Below, piece after piece: positions 1 to 12,623 of a stretch of DNA of 64,000 nucleotides (its first letter is position 1; every line of letters starts with the position of its first letter). Source of the stretch: Trichoderma breve (lineage: Eukaryota > Ascomycota > Sordariomycetes > Hypocreales > Hypocreaceae); the NCBI RefSeq assembly GCF_028502605.1, contig NC_079234.1, positions 2,604,001 to 2,668,000 of the forward strand. The letters are read 5' to 3'. Position numbers and translations under genes: made by a program. The notes beneath the pieces are model-generated. The model did not search any database. It worked only from the letters and a program-made list of their open reading frames with translations, and was not told the origin of the DNA.

Positions 1-2309
1 CGAGAGATAGACGCTGCCAAAGGCTCCTTTACTTATGGGCTTGATAATCTCGAAGTCTTTGATCGACGGCTGCGACGATCGGGGCTGCGGCGGCGGCTGA
101 TTTCCAGCATTGAGACGTGGAGATGGCGGCGGCTTCATGACGAAGTCAGATATTGCGGCTGAAGATTGTCTCCTGTGATGTCTAGACGGATGAGTAATGG
201 GGGAGCTGAATTCGCTACTAGGAAACATTGGTGATGCCTCGGGGGAAATGATTGACTCGTGCGCTTGAGGCAGCACCCGAGCCTTGATCCTCAGAGGAGA
301 GGATGGCTGCGTCATCATCCGTGACGGGGATTCTTGCCGTCGGGGAGAAGCTGTCTCCGGGATCACTAAGCTCCGCCTGTGCCTCCTGGAGCTCGCTGCA
401 CGTCTTAGATCGCCAAATTCAGAGATGGGCGATTCAGTCCTGTTGTGCCCTCGCGAGGCTACCGATGATGATCGTAGGCTTCCCTCACTCTCGCCAATGT
501 CGCTCTCGAGAGGGAGGGTTGACCCTCGGCGTGAATCTCGAGATTGGCTCAGAATGCTCAACCCACCCGGATGAGATCGAGGAGTTGGGCATTCTCTAGG
601 ACTACTGGATCTAGTAGATCCCACAAACGATGTAGGGCGAGATCGTCCAAGTCCCCCGGACATGTCGACCTGACGAAGTGCTGCAGCCAGGGCAGAAGGG
701 CTGGTAATGGAGTGATCAAAATGCTCTTCGCCGGCGTGGCTTGTCGGCTCGGTGGTTTCACTCCTCACTTCGATGTCTTCTGTGTATGCTTCCGACTCAT
801 CAAGCTCGTCTTCGGTGGAATCACTAAACCGACCCTCGGCAATGCGAGCGGCTTTTCTGGTCGCCTCATCAATACAGTCTTGTACGAGAACCGCAAACTC
901 GATGCGAATTCGCTCCGCATATTCAATAATCTGCCGATGGCGGAAGACAGCATCCACCTTGGCTCGAGCCACCTTTTCAGTATCTTCGCAGAGCAATGCC
1001 AGACCTTGTTCTTGTTCGAGAGTGTTGGAGCTTGGCGACTGCCACTGGAGCACTTGCGAGATTCTCGATTCCGACTGAGGTGATTGGGTGCGCAGTTCCC
1101 AGTTGCCATGCTGCGAAGAGCTCTCCTTGATACCCGGGCAGCTGATTTCGATGGCAGTATCGCATAGATCCAACAGGAGCTCAACGATACGTGCTTGTGG
1201 TCGACGAATGGCAAAGGAACGGGCTCTGGCGTGTCCAAACCCGCCCGGTCTTTCTCGTGAGCGAGCGAGCGAAGTCCCGGGGGACGACTGTGCCGATGGC
1301 GGAGGGCCAATGGGCTGGCCTTTGTATTCGGCGACGGGAAGATTGGGCGAGTCGCCGCCAGTCAATGATCGGCTCTTGCGTGATTCTAGAGCGTCAAGGA
1401 CCTTGACAATGTGATTTCTATGCTCACTCAGGCTCTCCTGAGCCATTTGCACATCCATTTCGGCATGGTGCTCTTGGAGACACAGGTCCGTGTGCTTTTC
1501 GAACCACCAGGGCGGTATCTGACGTTCGCAAATGCGGCAGAGAACTGGAGGCGGAGGTTCTGGTCCTTCTGATTCTTCGCTTGCAGCTTCTGCTATGCGG
1601 GTGAGGATACCGGCGAGGATTTCGACTCCCGAGCCTAGGGAGTCGACAATCACGGCGGGGAGATCGATTTGAACTTCGTGTGGTATCCACGGACGAATCA
1701 TCCACATTGTCTAAATCATTCACTGGTTAGTAAATAGAGAGAATCAAGGGCCGGGAGTAGATTCAATCGTCGAATCTCCCGTTCACCTGCCCAAAGTCGA
1801 GAAGAACCTACATGGCTTTCACCGCCCGAGGCACTGTCGTACACCATGATACCCTGTGCCTCGAGATCGGCCACCTCCGTTTGTGGGACTTGTGATGGAT
1901 CGAGAGCCGAAAGGCTGTCCAACGAGCGTAACTTTGACAGAGGGCCCAATACAACAGAGAAGCGAACCCTGTGGCTCTTGGAGTCGTCCCTCTTCATCGA
2001 CTCAACTACATCGGTAAAGATGGACTTGTTCTCGCTGGCTATCAAGTCGGAAATGGGGACGCCTTCGACGGATTCGACCTTTGTGCCAACGACATCGGTC
2101 CAAGAAGGGCTAACCCACTTGATGGTGCCGTCGAGGTTAAGGTATGCAATGGCATTCAGCGTCTGCTCGGCCGCCTCTCGCAGTTCCTCTCGCTCTTCCC
2201 GGATGTCCTGGCTGATGGATCTCTCCATGGCCGTCGTCTGCTGAGCTCGCAGCGACGAGACGGCCGGCGGGGCCAGCGAGGCGACGGCGGGAGTGGACGG
2301 CTTGTCCAT
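1..2309 (-). CDS. rim15: Rim15-type PAS/zinc-finger serine-threonine protein kinase (3' end outside window)
   Basis: Rim15-family kinases act downstream of TOR/PKA nutrient signalling to drive quiescence and stress programmes. Two exons are seen: 2309-1812 and 1710-1, with an intron 1811-1711 (GTAGGT donor, TTTAG acceptor); the frame is open to the window edge, giving 736 residues. Residues about 50-165 form a PAS domain (LNAIAYLNLDGTIKWVSPSW). A C-X2-C-X11-H-X3-C zinc finger lies at C224, C227, H239, C243 (CRICERQIPPWW). A long Ser/Arg-rich linker follows. The last visible residues, FEIIKPISKGAFGSVYLS, are the start of the kinase domain with its glycine loop, so the catalytic core and C-terminal receiver region lie to the left of the window. 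The start at 2309 is the first ATG of the PAS exon. Order PAS, C2HC finger, kinase is the filamentous-fungal Rim15/STK-12 arrangement. Identity is firm; only the missing 3' part is unknown. Confidence 0.9.
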
Positions 2310-4679
2310 GGCGACGAGGAGGAGGCAGCGCCCGTTGCAGAGAGCGGCTGTTCACGGCGGTGATGGTGGGGGAGCTGGGGTTTGTTCGTCGAGAGACTCG
2401 GGGGTCTGGCGAGGCGGCCAGAACTACAGACCCATGAAGCTCGGATACATGACGGAAGACGGCCAGCGTAGGGTCACAGCTGTCGCTCTCGTTGTCGTCT
2501 TTTTTCTCTTTTCTCTCGCTGGCGAAGCGTCGTATATCTGGCAACAGGGTAGGTAGGCAGGGCCCCAGGTCGAGGAGGAGGGCTGACGAAGGGAAAAAAA
2601 AAAAAAACAATCGGATGCCCTGCGAGCAATCCCACGGCCCAGGCGGACGCAACAGCCAGAACGAGCCCGGCAGCCGACTCTCAGTACTCAGCAGGCGGCC
2701 TTTGGCAGAAGCTGCTAAACGACAGACGTTGAATCGGCGACGGGATTGCCCAGAAGCAACAATCGCTGGCGAAGCACCACGCAGACAGAAACTCTTGTTG
2801 GATGCCAGTCAGCTCACTCGTTTCACGATGGCTCAATTGTTAATCGCACAGGTACGGAGTACTTCTGGAGCATCGCGTCCTTCCCCCCCCATGACACATT
2901 AAGCGGGGGGCTAGAGCCCGTGGGCCAATCACGGCACACCATCTCCTCTGCTCTTTTACCCGCCTGATCCAACCCTCTCAAGCCGCCTCTAAACTCTGCT
3001 GGCAACAGCGCAGGTTATAGCGCAGCCAGGCGCTGGGCGCTACACCAGCAAGGCCGACGGGGGGGAGACGCTTGGCGGGCTTTAGCGGCCTTGGATAGGC
3101 TCTCAGGCCCTTTAACCCCCCGTGCTGTGAAACAAGGCAGCCCAGGACCTGGAGCTTCGAAACACACTGGCGCTCAGGAGGAAAGATTTGATTGATAGGA
3201 AAAAAAGAAAAAAGCCGCTTCAGGGTTTTCCCCCTCTAAACAACGCCCGCTCTCTCATATCGCTGCATGATAATGCCTGCCTGTCAAAGGACGGGCTGAT
3301 TGGCACGGCACGGCACATGGTTGCTGCGACCACGCCACGTCCCGTAAGCGGTGCTTTGGATCAGATAGAGTAATGACATTATTAACGGCAGCAATGGGCG
3401 TGGGTTGGGCTTGAGTCTTGCGTGGGTGAATTGCCGGCTGGTCTTCAATCGACACTGTACATCCAGCACTAACAAGCTTCTGATCTCATTGCCCGTGTGA
3501 AGTGCGGTGCAAGCAAGCATCACTAGGTCAACTACCCCAAGTCTAGTCGACATCCTGATCCTGTGGGTGTCAAGAACTTGGACTAGACATGCGTGGTTGT
3601 GTTGTGATGGCAACGGCATGCCATCAGAAAGAAGTGGCGATAAGGCTTGGGTGCATTCGGAGAGAAATGCTCTAGAACGGTTGCACCATCAACGCCCTCG
3701 TTTTGCATGCGTTACAAGCTTTGGTAGGACCAACGAGAGCGATGAAGCAGACAAACCAGAGAAGGGGAAACTGGCTGTTGGCGCCCAGATCGGCACAATT
3801 GGCTTGGGCTTGGGATCAATGGCCTGGACTTGGGATCATTGGCTTCGTCCCCTCTCCTCCGCATTTTGCGTTTTGGGCTTTTTTGGGGTACCCTCCTCGC
3901 CCTCACTTCCTCGCTCTTCTCTCGCTCCCACTTGTTCCGACGGTGTGATGGGCACGTCGACAAGCTCTAGCTCCAGCTCTCGACAAGCTCAATGGCCTCT
4001 CATCTGCCACTTCACACCTCCCACTTGGACGCTAGCGCTGCAGCGAGCGGCGGCGGGAATGAGAGGAGAACGGCGAAGAGGGAACGAAAGCCCAGTGGAG
4101 GGATGAAGCACTAGGAATAGCAAGCAGCATTCGCACCGTGCTAAGCTCTGCAGAAGAATGGATGCATCTCGAAGGGGCTGTGGCGCTGTCTGGGATGCAC
4201 ATCACAGGAGCCGATTACACTATCTTTTCAACCCAACTTGGAGCCAATACGCAATGATATAATTAGCTCTGCCCGCTGCGCTTGCAGCTTATTTGCGTCC
4301 GGATCCATGTATTCGTGCAGTTGATGGAAGTGTTAATTATACTGATTGATGCTATTCTTTGTTCAAAGACAACTCCGAACTCCCGAAATTTCAAGGTTGT
4401 CAGCCTTAGGGTCCCTGCTGCGAGGAGAAGCAAGCTGCTTATCACCGTCTTCTTCTGCAGCGGGTGGCCTTTCTAGTAAGATGTAGGTATACGATACTAT
4501 CTCTTGAAAGGCGGAAATAAAGCCAGTAGGGGCAAACCCGAGAATAGTAGTCATGCCCTGTACCCTGTCTGCACCGGGTAAGAAGAAATATGCAGTCTAG
4601 TAACAGCATGAGCATGAGTGATAAGGTGCTATATGTACGGAGAAGTATGTACTTGGAGAAGAGGAGAAGGCATTGAAAT
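2310..4679. other. Intergenic: rim15 promoter/leader and acyltransferase downstream region
   Basis: No gene supported. It holds a 13-A run at 2594-2606 and pyrimidine-rich stretches near 3900. The open frames here (for example 3507-4106 +) show no domain, no splice continuation and no codon pattern of a gene. Confidence 0.6.
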
Positions 4680-5707
4680 TCAACAGGGCCCTTCCTTGCG
4701 GGCTAGACACTTCTGTCTCTGAGCTTCGAGCCACTCTCCCTTTTCAATCCATCGCTGCTCCAGCCATCTGGCCAGCTCAGCATCCGTGTAAGGCAACGTC
4801 TCAATTGGAAATCTGCGAGTGTGCACGTGAAATGCGTATCCGGCCTCCTTGCTCAGCTTCGGGATGCTCAGGGTGTCCCACATGGTTGGCACCTCCTGGA
4901 AATCACTGCCTCGCCGGTACAAGATGGTCACGTCGTACACAGCCTTGATGTGTGGTGCCTCGCGGAGGTGTTGGACCGTGGTGATGAAGCCCTTGGTGCG
5001 GGGATACAGGAGATGCATGGGATGGGGGCGATCGGTCTTCTTACACCACGCCTGCGACTCTTGATACTTGCGCGGGCTGAAGCGAGTGGCCTCGCTGAAG
5101 CTGATGAGCCCTACGGTGATGACATCTTGTCAGGCACTCATACTCATACTGTCATACATGGTACACGGATTTCGTGCATGAGGAAATGACGGGACGGGAG
5201 CCACTTACAAGTTGGAAGCCTCCTGGAAACGAGCCCGGCAAAGGCACGGTCGAGCCCCGATTTGTCCTTGCGCCAGCTACGGCTCACCATGGGCATACCC
5301 ATGGCCCAGAGACCCCAGCCAAGGAAGGGCACGAACCGCAGCTGGCGCTTGGCGAAGTAGCGGCACCGGCCCAGCATGCCCGAGCGTATTGCCAGGGCTT
5401 GGATCATATAGAAGTCTGACCACGCCCGGTGATTGGCGACGACAATGGCCGATTCGCCGGGGGGCAGCTCATCGCCGGAACAGACAATCCTGGCGCCATT
5501 GACTCGCTGGAAGATGAACTGAAGCCACGACCACACCGAGCCGGCCAGGCGAGACGAGAGGTTGTAGACGAGCTCGGGAGCCAACGGTTTGAGTGGTAGT
5601 AGTAGCGACAGGGCCACATCTGCCAGGAACAGATACAGGAACCAAGGCGCCGTCAGCAGAATGCCGCGGACATGTGTTATCAGGGACCTATGCGAAGGGC
5701 CTGGCAT
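4680..5707 (-). CDS. AGPAT-like (PlsC family) lysophospholipid acyltransferase
   Basis: Predicted membrane acyltransferase that puts a fatty acyl chain on a lysophospholipid, probably in the ER. Exons 5707-5209 and 5110-4680 join through a 98-nt intron (GTAAGT, CGTAG) to give 309 aa. Residues about 17-40 are a hydrophobic segment. Motif I is NHRAWSD at residues 92-98 (H-X4-D, catalytic His and Asp). Motif III spans the splice junction and reads FSEATRFSPRK, where animal AGPAT3/4 and yeast Cst26-type enzymes have EGTR; E173 and R176 are kept but the glycine is Ala174. The region after it (LLYPRTKGFITTVQ, then AVYDVTILYR) follows the AGPAT3/4/5 pattern closely. The start at 5707 is the first ATG before the hydrophobic segment; an in-frame ATG at 5845 would add 46 residues without recognisable content. 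Donor substrate and acceptor lipid cannot be told from sequence. Confidence 0.85.
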
Positions 5708-8114
5708 CCCGTCCGAACACAAGCAAGTCCGGTATGTACATGTACGCCTGGAGCCTCTTATTGGAAGGATTGAAGTGGCAGTACCTCTCGTAGCACAGCC
5801 AGTGCCACTATAAGCACTCTGTCTGATGCAGGAAATCTCTCGCAATTGGGAGTCGGGATTGCCTTTTAAGACGGCCTGATTATAGCTGGTGGTCAGACTG
5901 TCGGCTCACATGACGCCATGCTCGTCTTTTGTTGGGTTTCGAATGATTGAGACGGCAGCTATTCAGGACTCAAAGTAGGAGGTCGTAGAGTGAGCGCCTC
6001 ATACAGTGCTGAAAAGGGTACATGGAGCTTGCTTCAGGTGTAGATTACAATCCACCTAGGAGAGGAGCTCTGAGAGAGAATTCGAGGCTTGAGCTTCTCA
6101 GCTGAGCCAGCCAGCGCCCGTTTCGTCCTATGCTGTCCACCCAACGCCACAGCATTTCCGAGGAAACAGCTTCTATCGGACAAAATAGAATGAAGCAGTA
6201 CATTCCTGTCCGTTAACCACCAAGGCAGTGCTATATCCAAGTATTAGTCTTTGATGATAAACCTACCTGCCAGTCTTTCGTCTTCACAGCCCACTACGTT
6301 TCTAGGCATTTCTAGACATTGATCCCTCTCTCTACTATCGTGTTCCAGGGCTACTATTCATTTCCAGGAGCCTCACCGTCTGTCTTAGTAATTTTGCCTG
6401 CCAAGTACATGGCTTTTACGATATCAGGCCACTTGCTTCATAGGTTACTCTTGAATGGTGAGATCACTGCAGTGCTCTCATGTGCAATGTTTCAACTTTT
6501 TCTTCTTGCATTTGCAGCCCGCCACACATTAAATTGGCCGGCGCCTTGTATCACTCGCTCTGCCCCATATCTCGTCGTACTCAGTACGGAGTCCACACGC
6601 TGGTGCTTACGGACTGCTGTGGTAGCATGACATTGTGCCCATTAGTAATGGATGCTCAATGTTCGGCACTTGGCCATCGTAAGCAAGCAGCTGCGAGCTC
6701 ATTGGCGCTTTAAAAGAGTGCGGTTTCTTAGCGTTGCAACCCGTTCACGCGCGGTCTCAACTTTGGCCAAAGCGACAGTTTACGCCTGCTGGAGGACTGA
6801 CGCAAGAGGTGGCTTTGGTGCTTGGCGGCCTTGCTTCGCTCTTCGGATTTGCGACTCGGGGGCGCCATGATTTGAGAAACGGAGTTGAGAAGGAGGAGCT
6901 TGAAGTCAGAGTTCCAATGTTTCCTGTACATGTTGTTCTGCCACCTCGTAATCCATTCTGGCTGTGAATTTCCCTCTTTGCATGCGCCATGGATGTACTC
7001 GGTACCGACGCTGGGATGTACATGTACGATTACTGTATGGCCAAGTTCAAGTCGCACCGCCCGCGGGCTCCCACCTCCTACTCCTTACACAAAGTCTTAT
7101 TGCTCAACTCCCCTCCTCTGATCTGCGCGACCCGAGACATGGATCCGTGCAATTTCCCGTGATTCGGAACAAATATTGGGCTGCTGTGCTTCTGCTTCCG
7201 CTGCTTCAATTCAATTCAATTTCATCCAATTTTCTCTCTGACCCAACTCGCAACCTGTTCCGCCGGATTGGGGAGCCAACCATTGGATGAACGAGCTGGA
7301 TTGATGTAAGATAGTTCTGCCGAACGCTCCACTGACTCGCCTAATTTTGCCTGCACTTCCGGGCCAAGCACCGCTAAAGGCTCCCCGACCAGCCCGTCTT
7401 TCAGGGCCCTCGCAGCCCCCGTGGGACACAAGAACCCCGCTGTGCCTCGCACGTTTGCATCTGTGCTCCTATTCTCCATTATCCCGCTGCATTTAAGTCC
7501 GGACCCTCGAAGCAGGCCAAAACCCGATTGTCGGGAATTGAACCGTTCAGATACTACCTCACAGTTGCTGCTACTTTCTCCCTGTTTCTGTATTATTTCT
7601 TGCAAATACTTATTACCTGCTTCCGACTACCTGGTTAGAGTTGCTGTTGCGTCGCTACCCAGCTCGTCTCGACTCGACTCGCCGACCCGAACCGCTCTCA
7701 GACAAACTCCGACTGCAGCAACCCCAGACATTCTATTGCTCTAGTCCGAGTAATAGTAACAACTCCTCTTCTCCTGTGGATGCGGGAAGCTCACCCCTGC
7801 CTCGCCTTATCACCCTATCGGACCGTGAACGCTGCCTTTGAAACCATCAACAACTGGCTTTCTACAGCATCCTTCTCTCATCTGTTCCGACATTGACGTC
7901 TGGGCACCGCTTGACAGTACGCCTCCGCTCCCTAAATCCAATTGCTTCTGGCGGGCTGTGATTTTGCCACACTGTGGCTGCGAGCTCGTCCGAATCTCAC
8001 GTCGCACAGTGGCTTATCCGTTCACAGCCGGCGAATATTTTAGCATCCCTCGCGCCAGCGACCGTACAATCGGATTTACTCCTCGTTCACAATTCATCCG
8101 CATCGCGAGTCGCC
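5708..8114. other. Intergenic: divergent upstream region of acyltransferase and bZIP genes
   Basis: About 2.4 kb with no supportable gene. From about 7200 it becomes pyrimidine-rich (repeated TTCAA near 7205-7232, many CT tracts), typical of a long 5' leader or promoter of the bZIP gene that starts at 8115. Confidence 0.55.
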
Positions 8115-9580
8115 ATGTCGTCGTCGCTATCCCCCGACCAGCTCGAAGGAGGCACCTCTCGGGCCTCTACCGAGGGCGCCGACAAGGGCGTCCTCGGCTC
8201 TCTGAACCTCAACTTCTTCAAGAACCTGTCATCAGATAAAAAGGTCACTCGCAGTAAGTACTCGCGACATGTCACGAACTTTACACTCTTGCGAAGAGCG
8301 GCCGCTGATTACTACTCCCCTCCTTGAATAGCTGGAAATCCTCCCAAACGCCGTGGACCGAAGCCCGACAGCAAGCCCGCCTTGACCAGGCGGCAAGAAC
8401 TTAATCGACAGGCTCAGCGGTAAGCATCTGCGCAACAATATGCGACGTAGTGAGAGCGTAGCAAAATCTAACGAGCCGTTGGTCATATCTAGTACCCACC
8501 GCGAGAGAAAGGAACTGTACATCAAGGCATTAGAAGACGAAGTCCTTAGATTGAAGGAAGTCTTTAGCACAATCTCACAGGACAAACAGAAACTGGCCGA
8601 TGAGAACAAGCAGCTCAAGGAGGTCCTTGTCCAGAGGGGCATTCAGCTACCAAGAGTGGACGATTCGGCAAGCAGTGCTGCGCAGGCGATGAGTGTAAGT
8701 GCCTCTGGCATTAGCTACGCGCCCGGATCCTCAAGCGGCTTCTCGCCTGTTGCAACGTCTCACACAACCTCCATGTCAATGTCACCGGACAATCGCCAGC
8801 AGTCGCCTGCCGGGAGCGGGGCTGATCTTGAGCAGGCTGGTATTGACTTCGTGTTAACGTACGAGAACTCCTCCTCGAAGGCATATCTTTCACCTCCCCC
8901 GCAGTGACCCTCGATCGAGGTTGCCACTTCACAGCACAGCGCGAGCCAACACTGTCGGGGGCTTGATGCGCAAGGGCCGGTATGCTAACGGTTGCGACTT
9001 TTTGTCGAGGGATCATTGTAGGCTCGAAAAACCTTGCATGGCACACATGCCATTCTTGGTTGACAGAGCGAGCGACGCCGACGGCGCACCGTGCGGCCAC
9101 GCCCTCATGGCATCTTGCCCTCCCGCCCCCTTTCAAGACCTGACATCGGAAACCCCCTTCGGCAACGCGCACACGCACGACCACGGCGGCGAGTTTCACG
9201 CGCTAGGTCAAGGCACGTGGGAGCTCACCAAAGCCGACTTGTCCACGCTCCTGGACCTCAGCCGGAAGCTCAACCTGGACGGCGAAATCACTCCAGTCAT
9301 GGCGTGGGGGATGGTTTTGTCTCATTCCAGGTTCGCCGAGCTGGATGCGGGCGATTTTGAAAAGCTTTCCGAGGAGTTGCTGCGAAAAGTCAGGTGTTAC
9401 GGGTAAGTTTTTTATCTTTCCCTCCTCTTCAACTCCGTGTTGGGAATTGATATTCTCTCAATATTACCTCGGTATGCTGATCCTCGTGAACACAGTTTTG
9501 GCGCTGTTCTGGAGGAGTTTGAATTACGGGATGCTATAGAAAATATCTTTTCTGGTCGCCCCGAGGCAATGGTCTTCTAA
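8115..9580 (+). CDS. bZIP transcription factor with conserved C-terminal domain
   Basis: DNA-binding regulator, nuclear by family. Five exons: 8115-8253, 8332-8419, 8493-8858, 9022-9402, 9496-9580; introns of 78, 73, 163 and 93 nt all have GT-AG ends and keep frame, giving 352 aa. The basic region straddles the second intron: N71-R-Q-A-Q-R-T-H-R79 (N-X7-R), preceded by the basic run KRRGPK at 52-57 and followed by a leucine-zipper coiled coil to about residue 120. The third intron removes a stop codon at 8905-8907 and joins DFVLT to LEKPCMAHMPF, restoring a C-terminal block with HALMASCPP, LDGEITPVMAW and VRCYGFGAVLEEFELRDA. I recall this C-terminal block from other fungal bZIP proteins, but know no function for it. 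A reading frame stopped at 8907 would lose it. The target genes cannot be inferred. Confidence 0.85.
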
Positions 9581-10198
9581 ACCTATTGCTACTCACATCT
9601 TTTGTTTAAAAATTGCTTTTGCCTCTGATTGGGGGCTACTACAGGGCCCCCTTTCCTTGATTTAATGATAGTTGGGTGTTTATGTTAAAAGATTCCAGGG
9701 CGAACCTCGATGTTTGGTTGCGTCCATGTCTAATGGCGGTATTTTTCTTTTGCTGGGCTATGCAGTCATGATGTATATATCATTATCTTGTTTTTATCTA
9801 GTTCAAATCATTTTGTATACCCAGCATATGGGTTTTCCATCTACTATATATGCAGACCAATTCTAGTGCAGACCTGTCCGGAACATGTATTACAATGCAA
9901 TACAACATGATGCACAGCCAGGGCGTTCTCTGTCTCTCTCAGTGCTGTGGCTAATGCAGCTGAGGAAGCGATAAGATAACACCAAAATTGCCTGTGGCGG
10001 TGCAACACCTGGCACCAGCTGGTGGCGCGGGGCTTGGAACTTTTTCTCGTTAGGTCGCCCCACACCCCACCACAATTTCGATTCAATGTTGGACAAATTC
10101 ATCGCAGGCCGGACGACGAATCATCACGAGCATAGCGAAAAGCCTCTCTCGGACCCAGAACCGGAAACAAAGAGAGCATACGAAGCAACTCCGTCAAG
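9581..10198. other. Intergenic: bZIP 3' region and eIF3d promoter
   Basis: 618 nt, A/T-rich after 9590, with no gene seen. Both neighbours read to the right, so this holds the bZIP terminator region and the eIF3d promoter. Confidence 0.6.
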
Positions 10199-12081
10199 AT
10201 GGCCGAATCCCTTGACTTTGTCAAGATCTGCGAGAGCTGCCCCCCTGGGGACGGCTGGGGTCCTTCAGTAACGAGCGAGATCACTCTGGATGGCGTTCCC
10301 TATGCGCCGTTCTCCAAGGGCGACAAGCTGGGGCGCATGGCCGACTGGACTGCCGAGGGCAAGGACCGTGAGCGTGGTGGACGTCTTCAGTACAGCCGTC
10401 AATACAGAGGTACGGTGGCCATATGTCGTGTTTTTTTACCTTTGAAAGGAGGACGAATATGCTGACGAGAGAACACGCAAAAAATAGACCAGCAGGTGTA
10501 CGGTACCGGCCACGCCGTTGTTTTCAATGCCCCTCCCGCCGAGGACGAGACCAGCTTTTCCGTCGTCAGCAACACCAGAGACTCTACCAAGTCAAAATTC
10601 GGCCGTGGGGCCGTCTTCACCCGTGGCCGTGGCCAGCGTGGTGGTCGGGGCGACACCCGTGGTGGACGTGGAGGCCAGTTCCAGCGAGCTGCTGGTGGCC
10701 GACAGGGTGGCTATGGTGGATACGAGCGCGGTGGCCGCGGTGGTGCTGGTGCTCGTGGCGGACGTCGTTTCGGCTGGAAGGATTATGACAAGCCTGCTCG
10801 TAACCGCGATGCTAGCATCAACATCAAGGCTGACTGGGAGCTTCTTGAGGAGATTGACTTCAACCGCCTCGCCAAGCTCAACCTCGACACCGACGATGGT
10901 GAAGACCTGGACGACTACGGTTTCCTCTACTACTACGACCGGTCCTATGACAAGCAGCCCGTCAAGGGATCCGAGAGGAAGCTCACTGCCATTGACCGTG
11001 CCGCCTACAACGTCACCACTTCATCCGATCCCGTCATCCAGGAGTACGCCGAGAAGGACGAGGCCACCATCTTTGCCACCGACAGCATTCTCTCCATGCT
11101 CATGTGCTCTACCCGCTCAGTCTACCCCTGGGATATTGTCATTGTTCGCCAGGGCAACAAGATCTTCCTTGACAAGCGTGATAACGCCAACCTGGATATG
11201 GTGACCGTCAACGAGAACGCCGCCGACGCTCCTCTGGAGGCTGCCGATGGCGGTAAGGATGCCATTAACCAGCCATCTGCCCTTGCCGAGGAGGCCACCT
11301 ACATCAACCACAACTTCGCCAACCAGGTTGTATCCGAGAGCGACTCGACCAAGGTTGAAATGGCCCACGCCAACCCCTTCTACAACTCCTCCGAGGATAC
11401 CGATCCCGCCGCCAGCAAGGCCTACAAGTACAGGAGATTCGACCTTTCTACCAACGAGGAGGAGCCTGTGTACTTGATTGTCCGTACCGAGATCGACGCC
11501 GTCCAGAAGAACGCCATCAGCGGCGAGGACCAACTCGTGACCATCAAGGCCCTCAACGAGTTCGACAGCCGAGCCCAGGGCAGCGGAGGCGCCCTCGACT
11601 GGCGGACGAAGCTCGTGGCCCAGCGCGGTGCTGTTGTTACCACCGAAATGAAGAACAACAGCTGCAAGCTGGCCAGATGGACTGTGCAGAGCATCCTGTC
11701 CAAGTCCGACGTTATGAAGCTCGGGTACGTAACTTTTCTCGTCCACTGAATCTTTCCCATCTTTGCTCTGTATTTGCTAACACTTCTGATTACAGATTCG
11801 TCTCGCGTGCCAACCCCCGAAGCAACGATAAGCACGTTATCCTCGGAGTGATCGGCTGGAAGCCTCGCGACTTCGCCAACCAGATGAACCTGTCCCTGTC
11901 CAACGGCTGGGGTATCGTCCGCACCATTGCCGACATGTGCCTCAAGCGCGAGGAGGGCAAGTTCGTCCTGGTCAAGGACCCCAACAAGTCCATCCTGAGA
12001 CTGTACTCGGTCCCTGCCGGCAGCTTCGAGGACGACGAGGAGGAGGAGCCCGAGGTGGTGGAGGAGGAGGCTGAAGAGTAA
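10199..12081 (+). CDS. eif3d: Eukaryotic translation initiation factor 3 subunit D (eIF3d)
   Basis: Cytosolic eIF3 subunit that contacts mRNA and, in animals, can bind the cap. Exons 10199-10409, 10488-11724 and 11796-12081 (introns 78 and 71 nt, both GT-AG) give 577 aa. The N-terminus (WGPS at about 20-23, then [10 protein letters not shown]) is the conserved eIF3d start. A glycine-arginine rich RGG tract lies at about residues 110-165 and the C-terminus is acidic. The core includes [20 protein letters not shown], followed later by [16 protein letters not shown], both typical of the cap-binding-like domain. Length matches fungal eIF3d. The start ATG at 10199 is the only one before the conserved block. 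The gene lies about 49 kb from the eIF3i gene in this window; this is not an operon. Confidence 0.97.
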
Positions 12082-12623
12082 AGCCGTTGATTTTTGTGTG
12101 TTTTTCTCTTTTTACCAACTATATGTGATGTGTTTCATACCTGTCCATGTCCAAACACTTTTATTTTTTCCACTTTTTAATGAGTGAGTTGGTTTCGATT
12201 TTTCCAGAAAACGGCAAATCTCATGATGGATACATGCATAGGCTAGATCTGGTCTCGTTTCAGGAGCATGGTAGCTTACTAGGAATGGGCAAACGAAGAT
12301 ACAAAAAAGTTTTTTTTATATCCCATCCGCTTCGCCATGATTGTCTCGCCTTGATCTTAACTCACCTGCAGCAGGAGTTGTCACGCTCACATTTCTTATT
12401 TGTCTAACAGCTCTGTTCATCCATCCTAGCGAAGTCTATGTCTGTCTCTCGGCCTTATCGTAACCAAGCCCTCTATCGAAGCAACTCGTGCCTGATCTAT
12501 CTTGGGTATTCTTGCTATCGCATCTCACTTCACACAAATCCCAGAAGACTTTTTATAAGCGTTGAAAACGAAAACAAACAAAATTTCCCCCTTTCCCATC
12601 AGATACAACTCCATGTTCCCCAT
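12082..12623. other. Convergent 3' region between eIF3d and an unknown gene
   Basis: 542 nt between two converging genes, A/T-rich with T-runs that fit polyadenylation regions. No gene seen. Confidence 0.55.

Noticed and set aside
544..1083. Plus-strand open frame of about 180 codons opposite rim15
   Set aside because: It is the complement of a continuous Rim15 frame that has recognisable domains; no independent content.
3507..4106. Plus-strand frame of about 200 codons
   Set aside because: Low-complexity Ser/Trp-rich translation, no domain, lies in a promoter-like region.
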